A stretch of 64,000 nucleotides of DNA from contig NZ_PEBI01000002.1 of the NCBI RefSeq assembly GCF_002802875.1, positions 323,353-387,352 on the forward strand, read 5' to 3'. The notes below the pieces were generated by a model, which was not told the origin of the DNA, searched no databases, and worked only from the letters and a program-made list of their open reading frames with translations. A program made the position numbers and the translations under genes. Source of the stretch: Bifidobacterium primatium. Its GTDB lineage: Bacteria; Actinomycetota; Actinomycetes; Actinomycetales; Bifidobacteriaceae. Positions 53,547 to 63,572 of the stretch are shown piece after piece (the first letter of the stretch is position 1; each line of letters starts with the position of its first letter).

Positions 53547-54989
53547 ATGCTGCAGACTGAGGCTTTGGCCATGCTCGACGCCGGTGCCAACGTGTTCCTC
53601 ACCGGCGCCCCCGGCGCCGGCAAGACCTACGTATTGAACGAATTCATCCGCAACGCGCGGACGGCCGGCAAATCGGTGGCCGTCACCGCGTCCACCGGCA
53701 TCGCCGCCACGCACGTCAACGGACAGACCATCCACTCGTGGAGCGGCGTCGGCGTGGCGACCGCATTGGAGCCGGCCACGCTCAAACGCATCAAAACACG
53801 ACGGCGCAAGGCCGTCGGCGCCACCGACATCCTCATCATCGACGAGGTCTCGATGATGCACGCATGGCTGTTCGACATGGTCGACGAGGTCTGTCGCGTG
53901 CTGCGCCGCGACGACCGTCCTTTCGGCGGACTGCAGGTGGTAATTTCGGGCGACTTCTTCCAGCTACCGCCGGTCAGCCGGTCGGGGCGAAACAACGACA
54001 TGATCGCGCCAAGCGAAACGTTCCTGCGAACGCGCGAGGAATACGCGCGGCGCGGCCTCGACCCGGAGGGATTCGTCACCGAATCGTTGGTATGGCAGCG
54101 GCTGGCGCCCACGATCTGCTATCTGACCGAACAGCATCGCCAGGACGACGGCCGACTGCTCGGCGTGCTCACCGACATCCGCGACGGCGGCGTGACCGAC
54201 GCCGACCGTGCCGCGCTCGACTCGCGCATCGGCGTATTCCCCGGTCCGGGCGTCGTCGCCACGAACCTGTTCCCCACGAACCGTCAGGCCGACGCCCTCA
54301 ACGACCGTATGCTCGCCGCGATACCGGACGAAAGTCATGATTTTCACGCCGAATCGGCCGGTTCCGCACAACTGGTGGCGCGGCTGAAGAAGAACATGCT
54401 TGCCCCCGAGCACCTCGTATTGAAACGCGGCGCCGCCGTCATGGCGCTGCGCAACGACCAGGACCGTCAGTACGTGAACGGGTCCATCGGCACGGTCGTC
54501 GAATTCGAGCAGGAGAACAAGGGCGGATGGCCCATCGTACGGTTCGAGAACGGCAACATCGTGACCATGAAGCCCGCCGCATGGGAGATGATGGACGGCG
54601 AGACCGTGCTCGCCAGCGTCAACCAGGTGCCGTTGCGCTGCGCGTGGGGGATCACCATCCACAAATCGCAGGGCATGACGCTCGACCGGGCCGTCATGGA
54701 CCTGCGCCGCACGTTCGCACCCGGCATGGGATACGTCGCGTTGTCCCGAGTGGAGGCGTTGGACGGACTGTATCTGCATGGCATCAACGAGAAGGCGTTC
54801 CTCGTCTCCGCCGACGCCGTACGACTCGACTCGCGACTGCGGGAGGAGTCCCGTGCTGCTGCCGAACGGCTCGCCGCCGAAGGCGCCGATGCGTTCGACC
54901 CACGCAACCGCTCGGACGCCGGTATCGCAGCTTGGGAGTCTTCGGACGGCGGCGATTTCGACGAATTCATGCAGGACGCATTGTTCTGA
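53547..54989 (+). CDS. PIF1/RecD2-like superfamily 1B helicase
   Basis: 480 residues. Motif I is FLTGAPGAGKTYVLNEFI, Ia is TASTGIAATHVNGQTIHSW, II is LIIDEVSMM, III is VISGDFFQLPPV, and the C-terminal motifs are CAWGITIHKSQGMTLDRAVMDL and GYVALSRVEALDGLYL. These match the PIF1 family of 5'-3' DNA helicases, present in bifidobacteria and some other bacteria. A role in genome stability or G-quadruplex unwinding is inferred from eukaryotic and Bacteroides homologues. It is convergent with the next gene, 13 bases away. Confidence 0.93.
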   Translation: MLQTEALAMLDAGANVFLTGAPGAGKTYVLNEFIRNARTAGKSVAVTASTGIAATHVNGQTIHSWSGVGVATALEPATLKRIKTRRRKAVGATDILIIDEVSMMHAWLFDMVDEVCRVLRRDDRPFGGLQVVISGDFFQLPPVSRSGRNNDMIAPSETFLRTREEYARRGLDPEGFVTESLVWQRLAPTICYLTEQHRQDDGRLLGVLTDIRDGGVTDADRAALDSRIGVFPGPGVVATNLFPTNRQADALNDRMLAAIPDESHDFHAESAGSAQLVARLKKNMLAPEHLVLKRGAAVMALRNDQDRQYVNGSIGTVVEFEQENKGGWPIVRFENGNIVTMKPAAWEMMDGETVLASVNQVPLRCAWGITIHKSQGMTLDRAVMDLRRTFAPGMGYVALSRVEALDGLYLHGINEKAFLVSADAVRLDSRLREESRAAAERLAAEGADAFDPRNRSDAGIAAWESSDGGDFDEFMQDALF

Positions 54990-55002
54990 TCTGTGGCGGT
55001 GG

Positions 55003-58000
55003 TTACCGCAGGTCGCGGATGCGGCGGCCGAGCATGCGCATGGCCTTGAGACTGCGTTCGTAGAACGCGGCGACGACGATGAGTGTGATGCCGGCCAACG
55101 CCAGCCACACCCACCAGTAGTCCGCGCTGAAGGCGCTGATCGCCGGCCAGAGCTGCACCAGCACATGGGCGGCCAGCACGATGGTGCCGCATAGCAGCGG
55201 TGCCTGCAGGCCGCGGACTCCGCCGGCGATGATCGCCGCCAATGCCATCGTGCCGACGGCGACGATGCGGATGTTCGACGGCATCGGAGTAATCCATGTG
55301 AGCAGCAGTGACGGCAGCATGGCGGCAAGCAGACCGAGACCGAGCGCCTTCCAACTGCGCAAGGCGGCGTCGCGGCGCATGAGCAGGACTCCGACGATGA
55401 GCGCGGCTATGGCGAACGTGAGCGTCGGCAGCTCCGGCGGTGTGACCGGGGCGTAGGTGGTGCGGCCATCGAACACCAGCGCGTTGAAGTTCATGACGGC
55501 GATGATCAGCGTGCCGATTATGGCGATGACGAGCAGGATGACGGCGCGTTGGCGACGGTTCCCTGACTCGACGTCGGCGGGTGACGGAACGGAGGGCGGC
55601 ATGCCAAGCCATGCGATTGCGGCCAGGACGCACAGGGCGACTAGCTGCGGCATGATGATGACCGTCGGAGCGGTGATGAACGGGATGGCGTCGACGAACG
55701 TGCCGCAGCCCTTGAGGCAGGGCAGCGTACCTGCGGCGCCTATGCCGCCGATGGCGCAGACGCCGCTCGGCAGCATGAGGCCGGTGCGTTCCGAGGTCGT
55801 AAGCGTAATGATTCGGCCGTCGGCCTTGGCGAAGGCGGCCCACGCGAGCACGCCGATCATGATGAGACCCCACAGGAGGTAGCGTATGGTGCTCATGTCG
55901 CTGTTCATGAGATCTGCCAGCCGTTGCGTCGCATGGGCGATGTTCTCGGCATAGAAGCCGATAAGCGGTACGATGACGAGTCCCGCGACGATGCGAGGGC
56001 CTTCGGGAACGTCATTCGCCAGTATGAGATACCAGGCGGCGAGCAGCAGTACGGCGACAAGGCCGATGGCGACTTCCATGCCGTCGTGTCCGCTGGTGTT
56101 CAGCATGGCGAGCGACACCGCCGACAGCAGCGACAGGCATTGCAGGGTGCGCAGCGTATAGACGGCATAGGACGGCTGGGTTTTTACCGGTCGTTGCGGT
56201 TGCGGTTGCGGTTGTGGCGGTTGTGGCTGCGGCTGCACGGCCGTAAGCGGCTGCACGGCCGCCTGCCGGGATGTCGCCTCGGGTGCCGGCGCCGCTGCCG
56301 ACATCGTCGATTGCAGCGACATCGACAGGGGCTTCGGGCGGGGAACCGGGCGTGATGCGGCGATTCCCTTGCCGGTGAATAGGCGCAGCGCCAGCACGGC
56401 TGCGGCATAGACGACCGGCAGCAGCAGGAACAGCGCCAGCACCATTGCGCGATTGGAGGGGAACGTGACCAGCAGGGACAACGTCGTTGTCGTGAATACC
56501 AGGGTCGGGATGACGAACCGACGTTCCAGCGTGCGCGACAGCCACAGCAGCGTGACGGTCAGCAGCAGCATGGTGACGAGTGTGGGAATGGACGGATCCG
56601 GCTCGAATATGGAGAAGAACGACGACCATTTGGAGACCAGAACGGTGAGCAGAACGTCAAGGAACACGGTGAACATCGCGGGAATGCTGAACAGCGTCTG
56701 CATGGCCAGCGCCGCGGCGGCGATGATGATGCTGAATATGCGGCCCGCCTCGCATTCCTTCGAGGACGGCTTCCACGCCGATTGCTTCGTGGAAATTCCT
56801 CTTTTGAGCATGCGGGCCAATGCGGCGAACGCGCAGGCGAAGACGGCCGCCTCGGCGCAGGGAATCAGGAACTGCCAGTCCCGATGCTGCTGCGTGTCGA
56901 CTCCGGCGAACGCCAGCTTGTCGATGGCGAAGGCGATTGGTATGAGGGACAGCGCCGCGGCCGGCAGCGTCAGCGCCGGAACGACCGGCGCCGTGAGGGC
57001 GAAACGTCGGTGCAGGAACGGCCATGCCGCCAGCCACACCAGCGTGGTGACGATGGTTGCGAACAGCATGAGCATCGGGCTTCCGGGCTGGGTGGCGAGA
57101 CCCATGTTCCCTATGGTCGCGAACGCGCCGGCGACCATGCCGATGACGACTACGGCGTTGCGCTCCACATTGGGGGCCTTGGCTCCCTCATATCGTTGTG
57201 CCGGCAGGAACGCACCGACGGGGATGAGCACGACGGTCGCGATGATCGCCGACGCCCAGAATCGGGTGGTCTCGACGTCGTGGAACAGGGCCGTGTTGAT
57301 GGGGTCGATGGCGAACATGCCATACAGTCCGTTCATGAACGAGTACGGGGCGACGAAGGCGGGAAACAGTGTGAAGACGCGCAACGGGCGATGTGAGGAG
57401 GATGGTTCATGCGCCTGATGCGCACGCATGCGACCGACGCCCCACAATCCCATGCTGAGTCCGGAGACCAACAGCATGCCCAGGCCGGTGACGGCATCGC
57501 CCGGCACCGTTGCGAACGCCGGAAGCTTCGGGGCAAGCAGCGAATCTATGGACAGGGCGATGAGCGACGCCCAGCCGACGCCTTCCGCCGTGATGCGCAG
57601 GCGGTCCTGCAGCGCGAACGTCACTGCAAGGCCAAGCAGGCCGATGACGGCAATGGCGATGCCACGCTGCGTGTCGTTCAGCAGTGAATAGGTGAGCGCG
57701 GCGAACACGAACACCGCGGCCGACACCAGCACGATGCCCACGGCCAACAGCAGGATCTGCACGTTGAACCGCTGGCGCGGGGATGTGGGCTGCTGTGGCT
57801 CGATGATCGGCTGTGGCGCGGCGGGCTGTCGTGCGGCTGTCTGCTGCACCACGGTCTGCGGGGGAACGGGTTGGGAAAGGGCGACCTGAGGCGTGGTGGG
57901 CGGTGCGGGTGTGGGCGCGTGCTGCGATGGCTCGTCCTGTGCCGGAATGGCGGTGTGCGGAGGCCCGGTCTGTTGCGTGGACTGTATGGGGGTTGGATTC

Positions 58001-58470
58001 AGACGCATCTCGTCGAGCAGCTGCGTACGTTCGCGCAGCAGCTTCGCCGCCTCCATGCCGAGCTCGAGGATTTGTCGTGCCTGCGGGTCGGTGAGGTCCA
58101 CGCCGGTGGGGGAGCGTCGCGGGTCGGTGATCGAGGTGAACGTGTCGGGGTAGATGTTCGGATTGGTCAATACGTCGGGATTGCGCGGCCATGCATTGAG
58201 CGTCACACCCTTGGGGGGTCGCGCCATCGGGTCCCGCAGGCGGTTGATGAGCCGGTCCCGCTGCTCCAGTGCCCTGGCCGCGCGTCGGCTGATGTCGAGC
58301 AGCCGTCGGGAACGGGGGTCGTCGAGGTCGATGCCGGTGGGGGTGAAGCGGCCGGTCACCGGCGTGAACGTGTCGGGATTCAGGGTCGTGGAACGCAATT
58401 GCGAGACGGACCGTGGCCAGCGGTTCATGGCCGGCACGCCGTTCGGTGCGGGTACGACGTTGTAGTTCAT
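55003..58470 (-). CDS. Very large polytopic membrane protein with duplicated N-terminal module
   Basis: 1155 residues on the minus strand from the ATG at 58470, behind AGAAGGGA; the frame is open further upstream without family-like sequence. Residues ~15-80 and ~91-156 are two copies of one module (xNxWPR ... YPDTFT/NPDTFT ... PTGIDLDDPRSRRLLDI versus PTGVDLTDPQARQILEL), each ending in a charged helix. A Pro/Gln-rich linker (about 160-233) leads to more than twenty hydrophobic helices through to a basic C-terminus (MLGRRIRDLR). A second Pro/Gln-rich cytoplasmic or external loop lies in the middle of the chain (PQPQPPQPQPQPQRP). No transporter or enzyme motif was recognised. Function unknown. 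Confidence 0.75.
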   Translation of the reverse strand: MNYNVVPAPNGVPAMNRWPRSVSQLRSTTLNPDTFTPVTGRFTPTGIDLDDPRSRRLLDISRRAARALEQRDRLINRLRDPMARPPKGVTLNAWPRNPDVLTNPNIYPDTFTSITDPRRSPTGVDLTDPQARQILELGMEAAKLLRERTQLLDEMRLNPTPIQSTQQTGPPHTAIPAQDEPSQHAPTPAPPTTPQVALSQPVPPQTVVQQTAARQPAAPQPIIEPQQPTSPRQRFNVQILLLAVGIVLVSAAVFVFAALTYSLLNDTQRGIAIAVIGLLGLAVTFALQDRLRITAEGVGWASLIALSIDSLLAPKLPAFATVPGDAVTGLGMLLVSGLSMGLWGVGRMRAHQAHEPSSSHRPLRVFTLFPAFVAPYSFMNGLYGMFAIDPINTALFHDVETTRFWASAIIATVVLIPVGAFLPAQRYEGAKAPNVERNAVVVIGMVAGAFATIGNMGLATQPGSPMLMLFATIVTTLVWLAAWPFLHRRFALTAPVVPALTLPAAALSLIPIAFAIDKLAFAGVDTQQHRDWQFLIPCAEAAVFACAFAALARMLKRGISTKQSAWKPSSKECEAGRIFSIIIAAAALAMQTLFSIPAMFTVFLDVLLTVLVSKWSSFFSIFEPDPSIPTLVTMLLLTVTLLWLSRTLERRFVIPTLVFTTTTLSLLVTFPSNRAMVLALFLLLPVVYAAAVLALRLFTGKGIAASRPVPRPKPLSMSLQSTMSAAAPAPEATSRQAAVQPLTAVQPQPQPPQPQPQPQRPVKTQPSYAVYTLRTLQCLSLLSAVSLAMLNTSGHDGMEVAIGLVAVLLLAAWYLILANDVPEGPRIVAGLVIVPLIGFYAENIAHATQRLADLMNSDMSTIRYLLWGLIMIGVLAWAAFAKADGRIITLTTSERTGLMLPSGVCAIGGIGAAGTLPCLKGCGTFVDAIPFITAPTVIIMPQLVALCVLAAIAWLGMPPSVPSPADVESGNRRQRAVILLVIAIIGTLIIAVMNFNALVFDGRTTYAPVTPPELPTLTFAIAALIVGVLLMRRDAALRSWKALGLGLLAAMLPSLLLTWITPMPSNIRIVAVGTMALAAIIAGGVRGLQAPLLCGTIVLAAHVLVQLWPAISAFSADYWWVWLALAGITLIVVAAFYERSLKAMRMLGRRIRDLR

Positions 58471-58603
58471 GTGCAGTCCCTTCTGATTCACTGCCTCTTC
58501 AAGTCTGTCACATTTCCGTGCCGGCGGGAAGGAAGGGGGAGGGCGTTTTTCGTCGTGCCCGGACCGCCGATGATGTCCCTTAACATGAATACCCTTGGGG
58601 TTT

Positions 58604-60421
58604 ATGAGTTCCAAAGCATTGCGTATGTCTACGCTGTTCCTTCGCACGCTGCGCGAAGATCCCGCCGATGCGGACGTCGATTCCGCGAAGCTGCTGCAGC
58701 GAGCCGGATATATTCGTAAGGCCGCCCCGGGCATCTGGACGTGGCTGCCGCTGGGCCTGAGGGTCCTCAACAAGATCGAGGGCATCGTCCGCGAGGAGAT
58801 GGACGGCATCGGCGCCCAGGAAGTGCACTTCCCCGCCCTGCTGCCGCGCGAGCCGTACGAGGCCACCCATCGCTGGGAGGAGTACGGCGACAACATCTTC
58901 CGTCTCAAGGACCGTCACCAGGCCGACTACCTCCTCGCGCCGACGCACGAGGAGATGTTCACCCTGCTGGTCAAGGACATGTACTCGTCCTACAAGGACC
59001 TGCCCGTCGTCCTCTACCAGATCCAGACCAAGTACCGCGACGAGTTCCGTCCGCGCGCCGGCCTGATCCGCGGCCGCGAGTTCGTCATGAAGGATGCCTA
59101 CTCGTTCAACATCGACGAGGAGGGCCTCAAGAAGGCCTACTACGATCAGCGCGGCGCCTACGAGCGCGTCTTCCAGCGTCTCGACCTCAAGTACGTGCCC
59201 GTGTTCGCCATGTCCGGCCCGATGGGCGGCTCCGCATCCGAGGAGTTCCTCGCCCCCATGCCGATCGGCGAGGACACGTTCGCGCTCGCCCCCTCCGGCA
59301 AAGCCTGGAACGTCGAGGCGCTTACCACGCCCGAACTGCCGGCCGTCGATTTCTCGAACACGCCGGCTGCCCACAAGGAGGCCACGCCCGACGCCAAGAC
59401 CATCGACAAGATGATCGAGCGCGCCAACGCCGACCACCCGCGTGCCGACGGCCGTTCGTGGGAGGCCTCCGACATCCTCAAGAACGTGGCGATCACCATC
59501 AAGCACCCCGAGGATGAGGACCACGACGAGCCGTGGCGCGAGGTCGTTGTCGTCGGCGTGCCCGGCGACCGCACGGTCGACATGAAGCGTCTCGAAGCGC
59601 AGTTCGCTCCCGCCGAGATCGAGGAGTCCACCGAAGAGGACCTCAAGAAGCATCCGGAGCTGGTGCTCGGCTACATCGGACCGATGGTGCTGGGACCGCA
59701 GGCCGAGAAGGCCGGCGTCGAGAACCCGTGCCGCTACTTCGTGGACGCCCATGTGGTCAAGGGCTCCGCATGGTTCACCGGCGCCGATGAGCACGAGGTC
59801 GACTACTACGATCTCGTCTACGGTCGCGATTTCGAGGCCGACGGCACCGTCGAGGCGGTCGAGGTGCGTCACGGCGACATGAGCCCGGACGGCTCCGGTC
59901 CGCTGAGCTTCGAACGTGGCGTGGAGATCGGCCAGGTGTTCCAGCTCGGCCTCAAGTACTCCAAGGCCCTGGACCTCAAGGTGCTCGACCAGAACGGCAA
60001 GGCCGTCCCGGTGTGGATGGGCTGCTACGGCATCGGCGTCTCCCGCGTGCTCGCCTGCATTGCCGAGACGCATCACGACGAGCGTGGTCTGGCATGGCCG
60101 TCCGTCATCGCCCCCGCCCAGGTGCACGTCGTTGCCACGGGCAAGAACGCCGAGGCGTTCGAGGCCGCCGAGAACCTCGTCTCCGAACTGGAGGCCAAGG
60201 GCATCGAGGTCATCTACGACGACCGCAAGAAGGTCTCTCCGGGCGTGAAGTTCAAGGATGCCGAGCTCATCGGCGTTCCGCTGGTCGCCGTAGCCGGCCG
60301 CGACACCGTGAACAACGGCACCATCGAGGTGCGTGACCGTGACGGCGAGAACAACGTGGCCGTCCCGGTCGCCGAGGCCGCCGGCGTCATCGCCGAGCGC
60401 GTCGCCGCACTGCTCAAGTAG
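58604..60421 (+). CDS. proS: Prolyl-tRNA synthetase, bacterial type
   Basis: 605 residues from the ATG at 58604; an in-frame TTG three codons earlier is a weaker choice. Class II motifs: motif 1 around [25 protein letters not shown], motif 2 [21 protein letters not shown], motif 3 [13 protein letters not shown]. The INS editing domain that deacylates Ala-tRNAPro lies between motifs 2 and 3, as in bacterial-type enzymes. A TAACAT at 58581-58586 could be its -10. The ribosome site is poor. Confidence 0.96.
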   Translation: MSSKALRMSTLFLRTLREDPADADVDSAKLLQRAGYIRKAAPGIWTWLPLGLRVLNKIEGIVREEMDGIGAQEVHFPALLPREPYEATHRWEEYGDNIFRLKDRHQADYLLAPTHEEMFTLLVKDMYSSYKDLPVVLYQIQTKYRDEFRPRAGLIRGREFVMKDAYSFNIDEEGLKKAYYDQRGAYERVFQRLDLKYVPVFAMSGPMGGSASEEFLAPMPIGEDTFALAPSGKAWNVEALTTPELPAVDFSNTPAAHKEATPDAKTIDKMIERANADHPRADGRSWEASDILKNVAITIKHPEDEDHDEPWREVVVVGVPGDRTVDMKRLEAQFAPAEIEESTEEDLKKHPELVLGYIGPMVLGPQAEKAGVENPCRYFVDAHVVKGSAWFTGADEHEVDYYDLVYGRDFEADGTVEAVEVRHGDMSPDGSGPLSFERGVEIGQVFQLGLKYSKALDLKVLDQNGKAVPVWMGCYGIGVSRVLACIAETHHDERGLAWPSVIAPAQVHVVATGKNAEAFEAAENLVSELEAKGIEVIYDDRKKVSPGVKFKDAELIGVPLVAVAGRDTVNNGTIEVRDRDGENNVAVPVAEAAGVIAERVAALLK

Positions 60422-60455
60422 TTTCTGCAGCCGGCTCTCCGCGACCGTATATCAT

Positions 60456-60510
60456 CGGGCTTGCCTCCGTCGCCATGACCGGAACCGTCACGGCGACGGA
60501 GACAGGCCCG
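60456..60510. terminator. Hairpin between convergent proS and ssb-like genes
   Basis: 60456-60474 and 60492-60510 pair over 19 bp with two G-T pairs and a 17-base loop. It covers the 3' end of the ssb-like gene. No T-run is present on either side, so termination may depend on Rho or be partial. Confidence 0.45.
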
Positions 60511-61054
60511 ATTCGTTCTCCATGGAGCCGAACTCCTCGTCCGAGGCGTCGTTGTTCATGCCATGCACGCCGTTGTTCGGGATACCTGAACCGTTGCCGA
60601 TGCCGGCATCCGGGCCATTGCCCATGCCGACGCCCAACCCGTTGCCCGCGGCGGCGCGTTCGGCATCCCCGCCGTTGGAGCTTCCCCCGCCATTCTGATT
60701 GCGCACGAACGCGCCCGCGCCACGATTGAGGTCATGGCCCACATGCGAGGCCTCGATGGCCATGCTGCTGCGCTGCGCGCCGTCGCGCTCCCACACGTCG
60801 GTGATCAGATCGCCCACCACGATGACGGGATCGCCCTTCTTCACCGACTGCATGATGTTCATCGCCAGCGACCGGAAGGCCTTGACGGTGATCCATGTGG
60901 TGTTGCCCTCCTGCCACTGCCCGGTGCGGCGGTTCCAAAACGAACGGGTCGAAGCCAGGCGAAACGTGCACATCGGCGTGCCGCCCTGCACGCCGAGACG
61001 AACCGGCTCCTTGCCCACGTTGCCGGTGATTACGATCTGTGACTGCTGTGCCAT
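60488..61054 (-). CDS. Single-stranded DNA-binding protein (paralogue without acidic tip)
   Basis: 188 residues on the minus strand from the ATG at 61054 (MAQQSQIVITGNVGKEPVRL), with AAGGGG upstream; longer in-frame starts are not family-like. The OB fold covers ~110 residues (FRLASTRSFWNRRTGQWQEGNTTWITVKAFRSLAMNIMQSVKKGDPVIVVGDLITDVWERDGAQRSSMAIEASHVGHDL). The Gly/Asn-rich tail ends ENESGLSPSP and lacks the acidic DDDIPF-like tip that recruits repair proteins. It is not next to rpsF and rpsR, so is likely a secondary SSB. Confidence 0.88.
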   Translation of the reverse strand: MAQQSQIVITGNVGKEPVRLGVQGGTPMCTFRLASTRSFWNRRTGQWQEGNTTWITVKAFRSLAMNIMQSVKKGDPVIVVGDLITDVWERDGAQRSSMAIEASHVGHDLNRGAGAFVRNQNGGGSSNGGDAERAAAGNGLGVGMGNGPDAGIGNGSGIPNNGVHGMNNDASDEEFGSMENESGLSPSP

Positions 61055-61303
61055 CTTCGGCCCCTTCCATGCTTTCCTCGCCGAGGTGCGAAACCTCGGC
61101 ATGAACGTTTGGACCGTTCCGCCGACGGCGCCGGATCCACCGACGATGGGGAAAACAGAGGAGGTTGCAAACCGCCGGTGATTCCGGTCGTCGCCGGAAC
61201 GGTGATACCCACTGTGCATCGGCGGCGGCATGAAAGGAAAGCCGAGACGGCATTGTGGAAAAACGACCCACCCCTGCCCCGGAATTGTGGAAAACTAGGC
61301 ATC

Positions 61304-61348
61304 AAAAAACGGGCATGTGGATGGCCGAAGCCATATCCACATGCCCGT
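61304..61348 (-). terminator. Intrinsic terminator after the M13 peptidase gene
   Basis: On the minus strand, ACGGGCATGTGGAT (complement of 61335-61348) pairs with ATCCACATGCCCGT (complement of 61309-61322), followed by a run of six T (61304-61309). An inner ATGGC/GCCAT extends the stem. Confidence 0.8.
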
Positions 61349-61386
61349 GATCGGAAATGAATCGCTATCTCGTCATCGGCGGACCG

Positions 61387-63459
61387 TCACCAGATGCGCA
61401 CGCGCTGGTCGGGCGCCAGCCACATGGCGTCGCCCTCGGTCACATCGAACGCCTTGTAGAACAGGTCCACGTTACGCACGATGCCGTTGGTGCGGAACTC
61501 GGCCGGCGAATGCGGGTCGATCTGCAGATACTGCTCGGCCAGCTCATCACGGTTCTTGCCGCGCCACACCGAGGCATAGGAGAGGAAGAAACGCTGCAGG
61601 CCGGTGAACCCGTCGATGACCGGCGCATGCTCCAGCACACGCTCGACGGTCTCGGGACGGCCGTCCCCGGCGCCCAACGCGATGGCATACGCCTTGATGG
61701 CGATGTTCACGCCGCCGAGATCGCCGATGTTCTCGCCGATGGTCAGCGCGCCGTTCACATGCGGCGCCTGCTCGGGATGTCCCTTGCGGGTGTACTTCTC
61801 GGCCAGCTGTGCGGGCACGAACCCGTTGTACTGCTCGATAAGCGCCTTCGTGCGCTCCTCGAAGTTCGAACGGTCCTCGGCCGTCCACCAGTCATGCAGC
61901 CTGCCGTCGCCGTCGTACTTCGAGCCCTGGTCGTCGAAGCCGTGGCCGATCTCGTGGCCGATCACCGCGCCGATGCCGCCGTAGTTGGCGGCGTCCTCGG
62001 CATCCGGGTTGAAGAACGGCGGCTGCAGAATCGCGGCCGGGAACACGATCACGTTCATCGTCGGCTCGTAGTAGGCGTTCACCGTCTGCGGGTTCATCAG
62101 CCACTCGTCCTTGTCGACCGGCTGACCGGCCTTGGCCAGCTGATAGCCGGCCTCGTAGCGCCAGGCGTTGCGCAGGTTCTCCACGAGGGAGAGATCGTCG
62201 GAGACGCTCAGCGCGCCGTAGTCGCGCCAATGGTTCGTGTAGCCGATCTTCGGCGTGAACTTGGCAAGCTTCTCCAGCGCCTTGGCCTTGGTGTCCTCGC
62301 CCAGCCAGTCACTGGCCGAGATGGAGGCGTGATACGCCTTGATGAGATTGCCGACCAGCTCCTCCATACGCTCCTTGGAGGATTCGGGGAAGTGACGGCG
62401 CACATACTCGCGGCCGACGTCCTCGCCGCAGATGCCGTTGACCAGCGAGACCGCGCGCTTCCAACGGTCGCGCTGTTCGGTCGTGCCCGAAAGCACCTTG
62501 CCGTAGAAGTCGAAGCTCGTCTTGTCGAAATCCTTGCTGAGGAAGCGGGCCCAACCGTTGAGCAGATGCACGCGGGCCCACAGCTTCAGGTCGTCGAGAT
62601 CGGCCTCCCGCCAGAAGCGGTCGATGCCGGTGAGGAAGCTCGGCTCGTGCACGATGGTGTGCGCCAGCACCGTGGTCATGTCGATGGGCTGCATCGAGGC
62701 GGCGGCCGTCACATCATATGCCTGCTGCCATGCCTCGGCCCACGCCTCGATGTCGAACGAGGAGAGCGTGGCCTTCAGCTGCTCGAAATCGGTGGGATTG
62801 TAGGTCTTGTCCTCGTCTCGGGTGGCCACCACATCCCAGTGGTGCTTGGCGATGCGGGTCTCCACGTCAAGGAAGCGCTTCGCCTGCGTATCGGCCTCGT
62901 CGCCCGTCTTCGCATAGCCGGCCAGACGCAGCAGGTTCGCGACCATGTCCACGTAGGCCTCGCGCACGGCGGCATAGCGCTCCTCGCGGTAGTACGCCTC
63001 ATCCGGCAGGCCGAGGCCGGCCTGCTCCACATGCGTGATGTTGCGTTCCGGATCACCTGGATTCGGGTACACCATGAATCCGATGAGATCTGGGCCGCCC
63101 GCCGGGTTCAGGGCGCCGAGCACGCGCGTCAGCGCGGCCTTGTCGTCGGCCGAGTCCACGGCTTCGAGATCGGGGCGGATGGGGTCCAGGCCGGCGGCGT
63201 CGATGGCGTCCTCGTCACGGAACGAACGGTAGAGGACGGCCGACTTGATGGCCGGGCTGTCCTCGTCCTCGAGGATGTCGCGAACGTCCTGTTCGGCGTT
63301 CTCGGCCAGCTTGTCGAACGCGCCGAAACGGGCGCGGTCCGCGGGAAGGATATACGTGTCGATCCACGGGCCGTTCACATAACGGAAGAAATCGTCGGAT
63401 GGCCTGGTGACGGAGGAGAACGAAGCCGGATCGATGCCGGAGATAAGCGTGTCTGTCAT
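61387..63459 (-). CDS. M13-family metallopeptidase (PepO/neprilysin-like)
   Basis: 690 residues on the minus strand. The zinc motif is HEIGH (His502, Glu503, His506) with the third ligand in GENIGDLGGV; NAYYEPTMNVIVFPAAILQPPFF is the substrate-binding signature. It ends PDQRVRIW, close to the conserved CxxW terminus. There is no signal peptide or membrane helix, so it is a cytoplasmic endopeptidase like lactococcal PepO, acting on oligopeptides such as those imported by the ABC system. It is divergent from map. Confidence 0.94.
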   Translation of the reverse strand: MTDTLISGIDPASFSSVTRPSDDFFRYVNGPWIDTYILPADRARFGAFDKLAENAEQDVRDILEDEDSPAIKSAVLYRSFRDEDAIDAAGLDPIRPDLEAVDSADDKAALTRVLGALNPAGGPDLIGFMVYPNPGDPERNITHVEQAGLGLPDEAYYREERYAAVREAYVDMVANLLRLAGYAKTGDEADTQAKRFLDVETRIAKHHWDVVATRDEDKTYNPTDFEQLKATLSSFDIEAWAEAWQQAYDVTAAASMQPIDMTTVLAHTIVHEPSFLTGIDRFWREADLDDLKLWARVHLLNGWARFLSKDFDKTSFDFYGKVLSGTTEQRDRWKRAVSLVNGICGEDVGREYVRRHFPESSKERMEELVGNLIKAYHASISASDWLGEDTKAKALEKLAKFTPKIGYTNHWRDYGALSVSDDLSLVENLRNAWRYEAGYQLAKAGQPVDKDEWLMNPQTVNAYYEPTMNVIVFPAAILQPPFFNPDAEDAANYGGIGAVIGHEIGHGFDDQGSKYDGDGRLHDWWTAEDRSNFEERTKALIEQYNGFVPAQLAEKYTRKGHPEQAPHVNGALTIGENIGDLGGVNIAIKAYAIALGAGDGRPETVERVLEHAPVIDGFTGLQRFFLSYASVWRGKNRDELAEQYLQIDPHSPAEFRTNGIVRNVDLFYKAFDVTEGDAMWLAPDQRVRIW

Positions 63460-63480
63460 ACGACCCAGATTAACGGCCGA

Positions 63481-63539
63481 ACCATACTTCCGCCATCATA
63501 TTCCGCATCGGACGATATGGCATGACGTTGAAGTATGGT
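63481..63539. promoter_or_regulatory. Symmetric divergent promoter region pepO-like / map
   Basis: ACCATACTTC (63481-63490) and GAAGTATGGT (63530-63539) are perfect inverted copies 39 bases apart. Each presents TATGGT as a -10-like hexamer facing outward, one toward the peptidase start at 63459 and one toward map at 63573. They could be mirror-image promoters or a two-site operator. Confidence 0.45.
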
Positions 63540-63572
63540 AGTGGGGAAACAATCGAAGAAAGCGAAGCAGAC

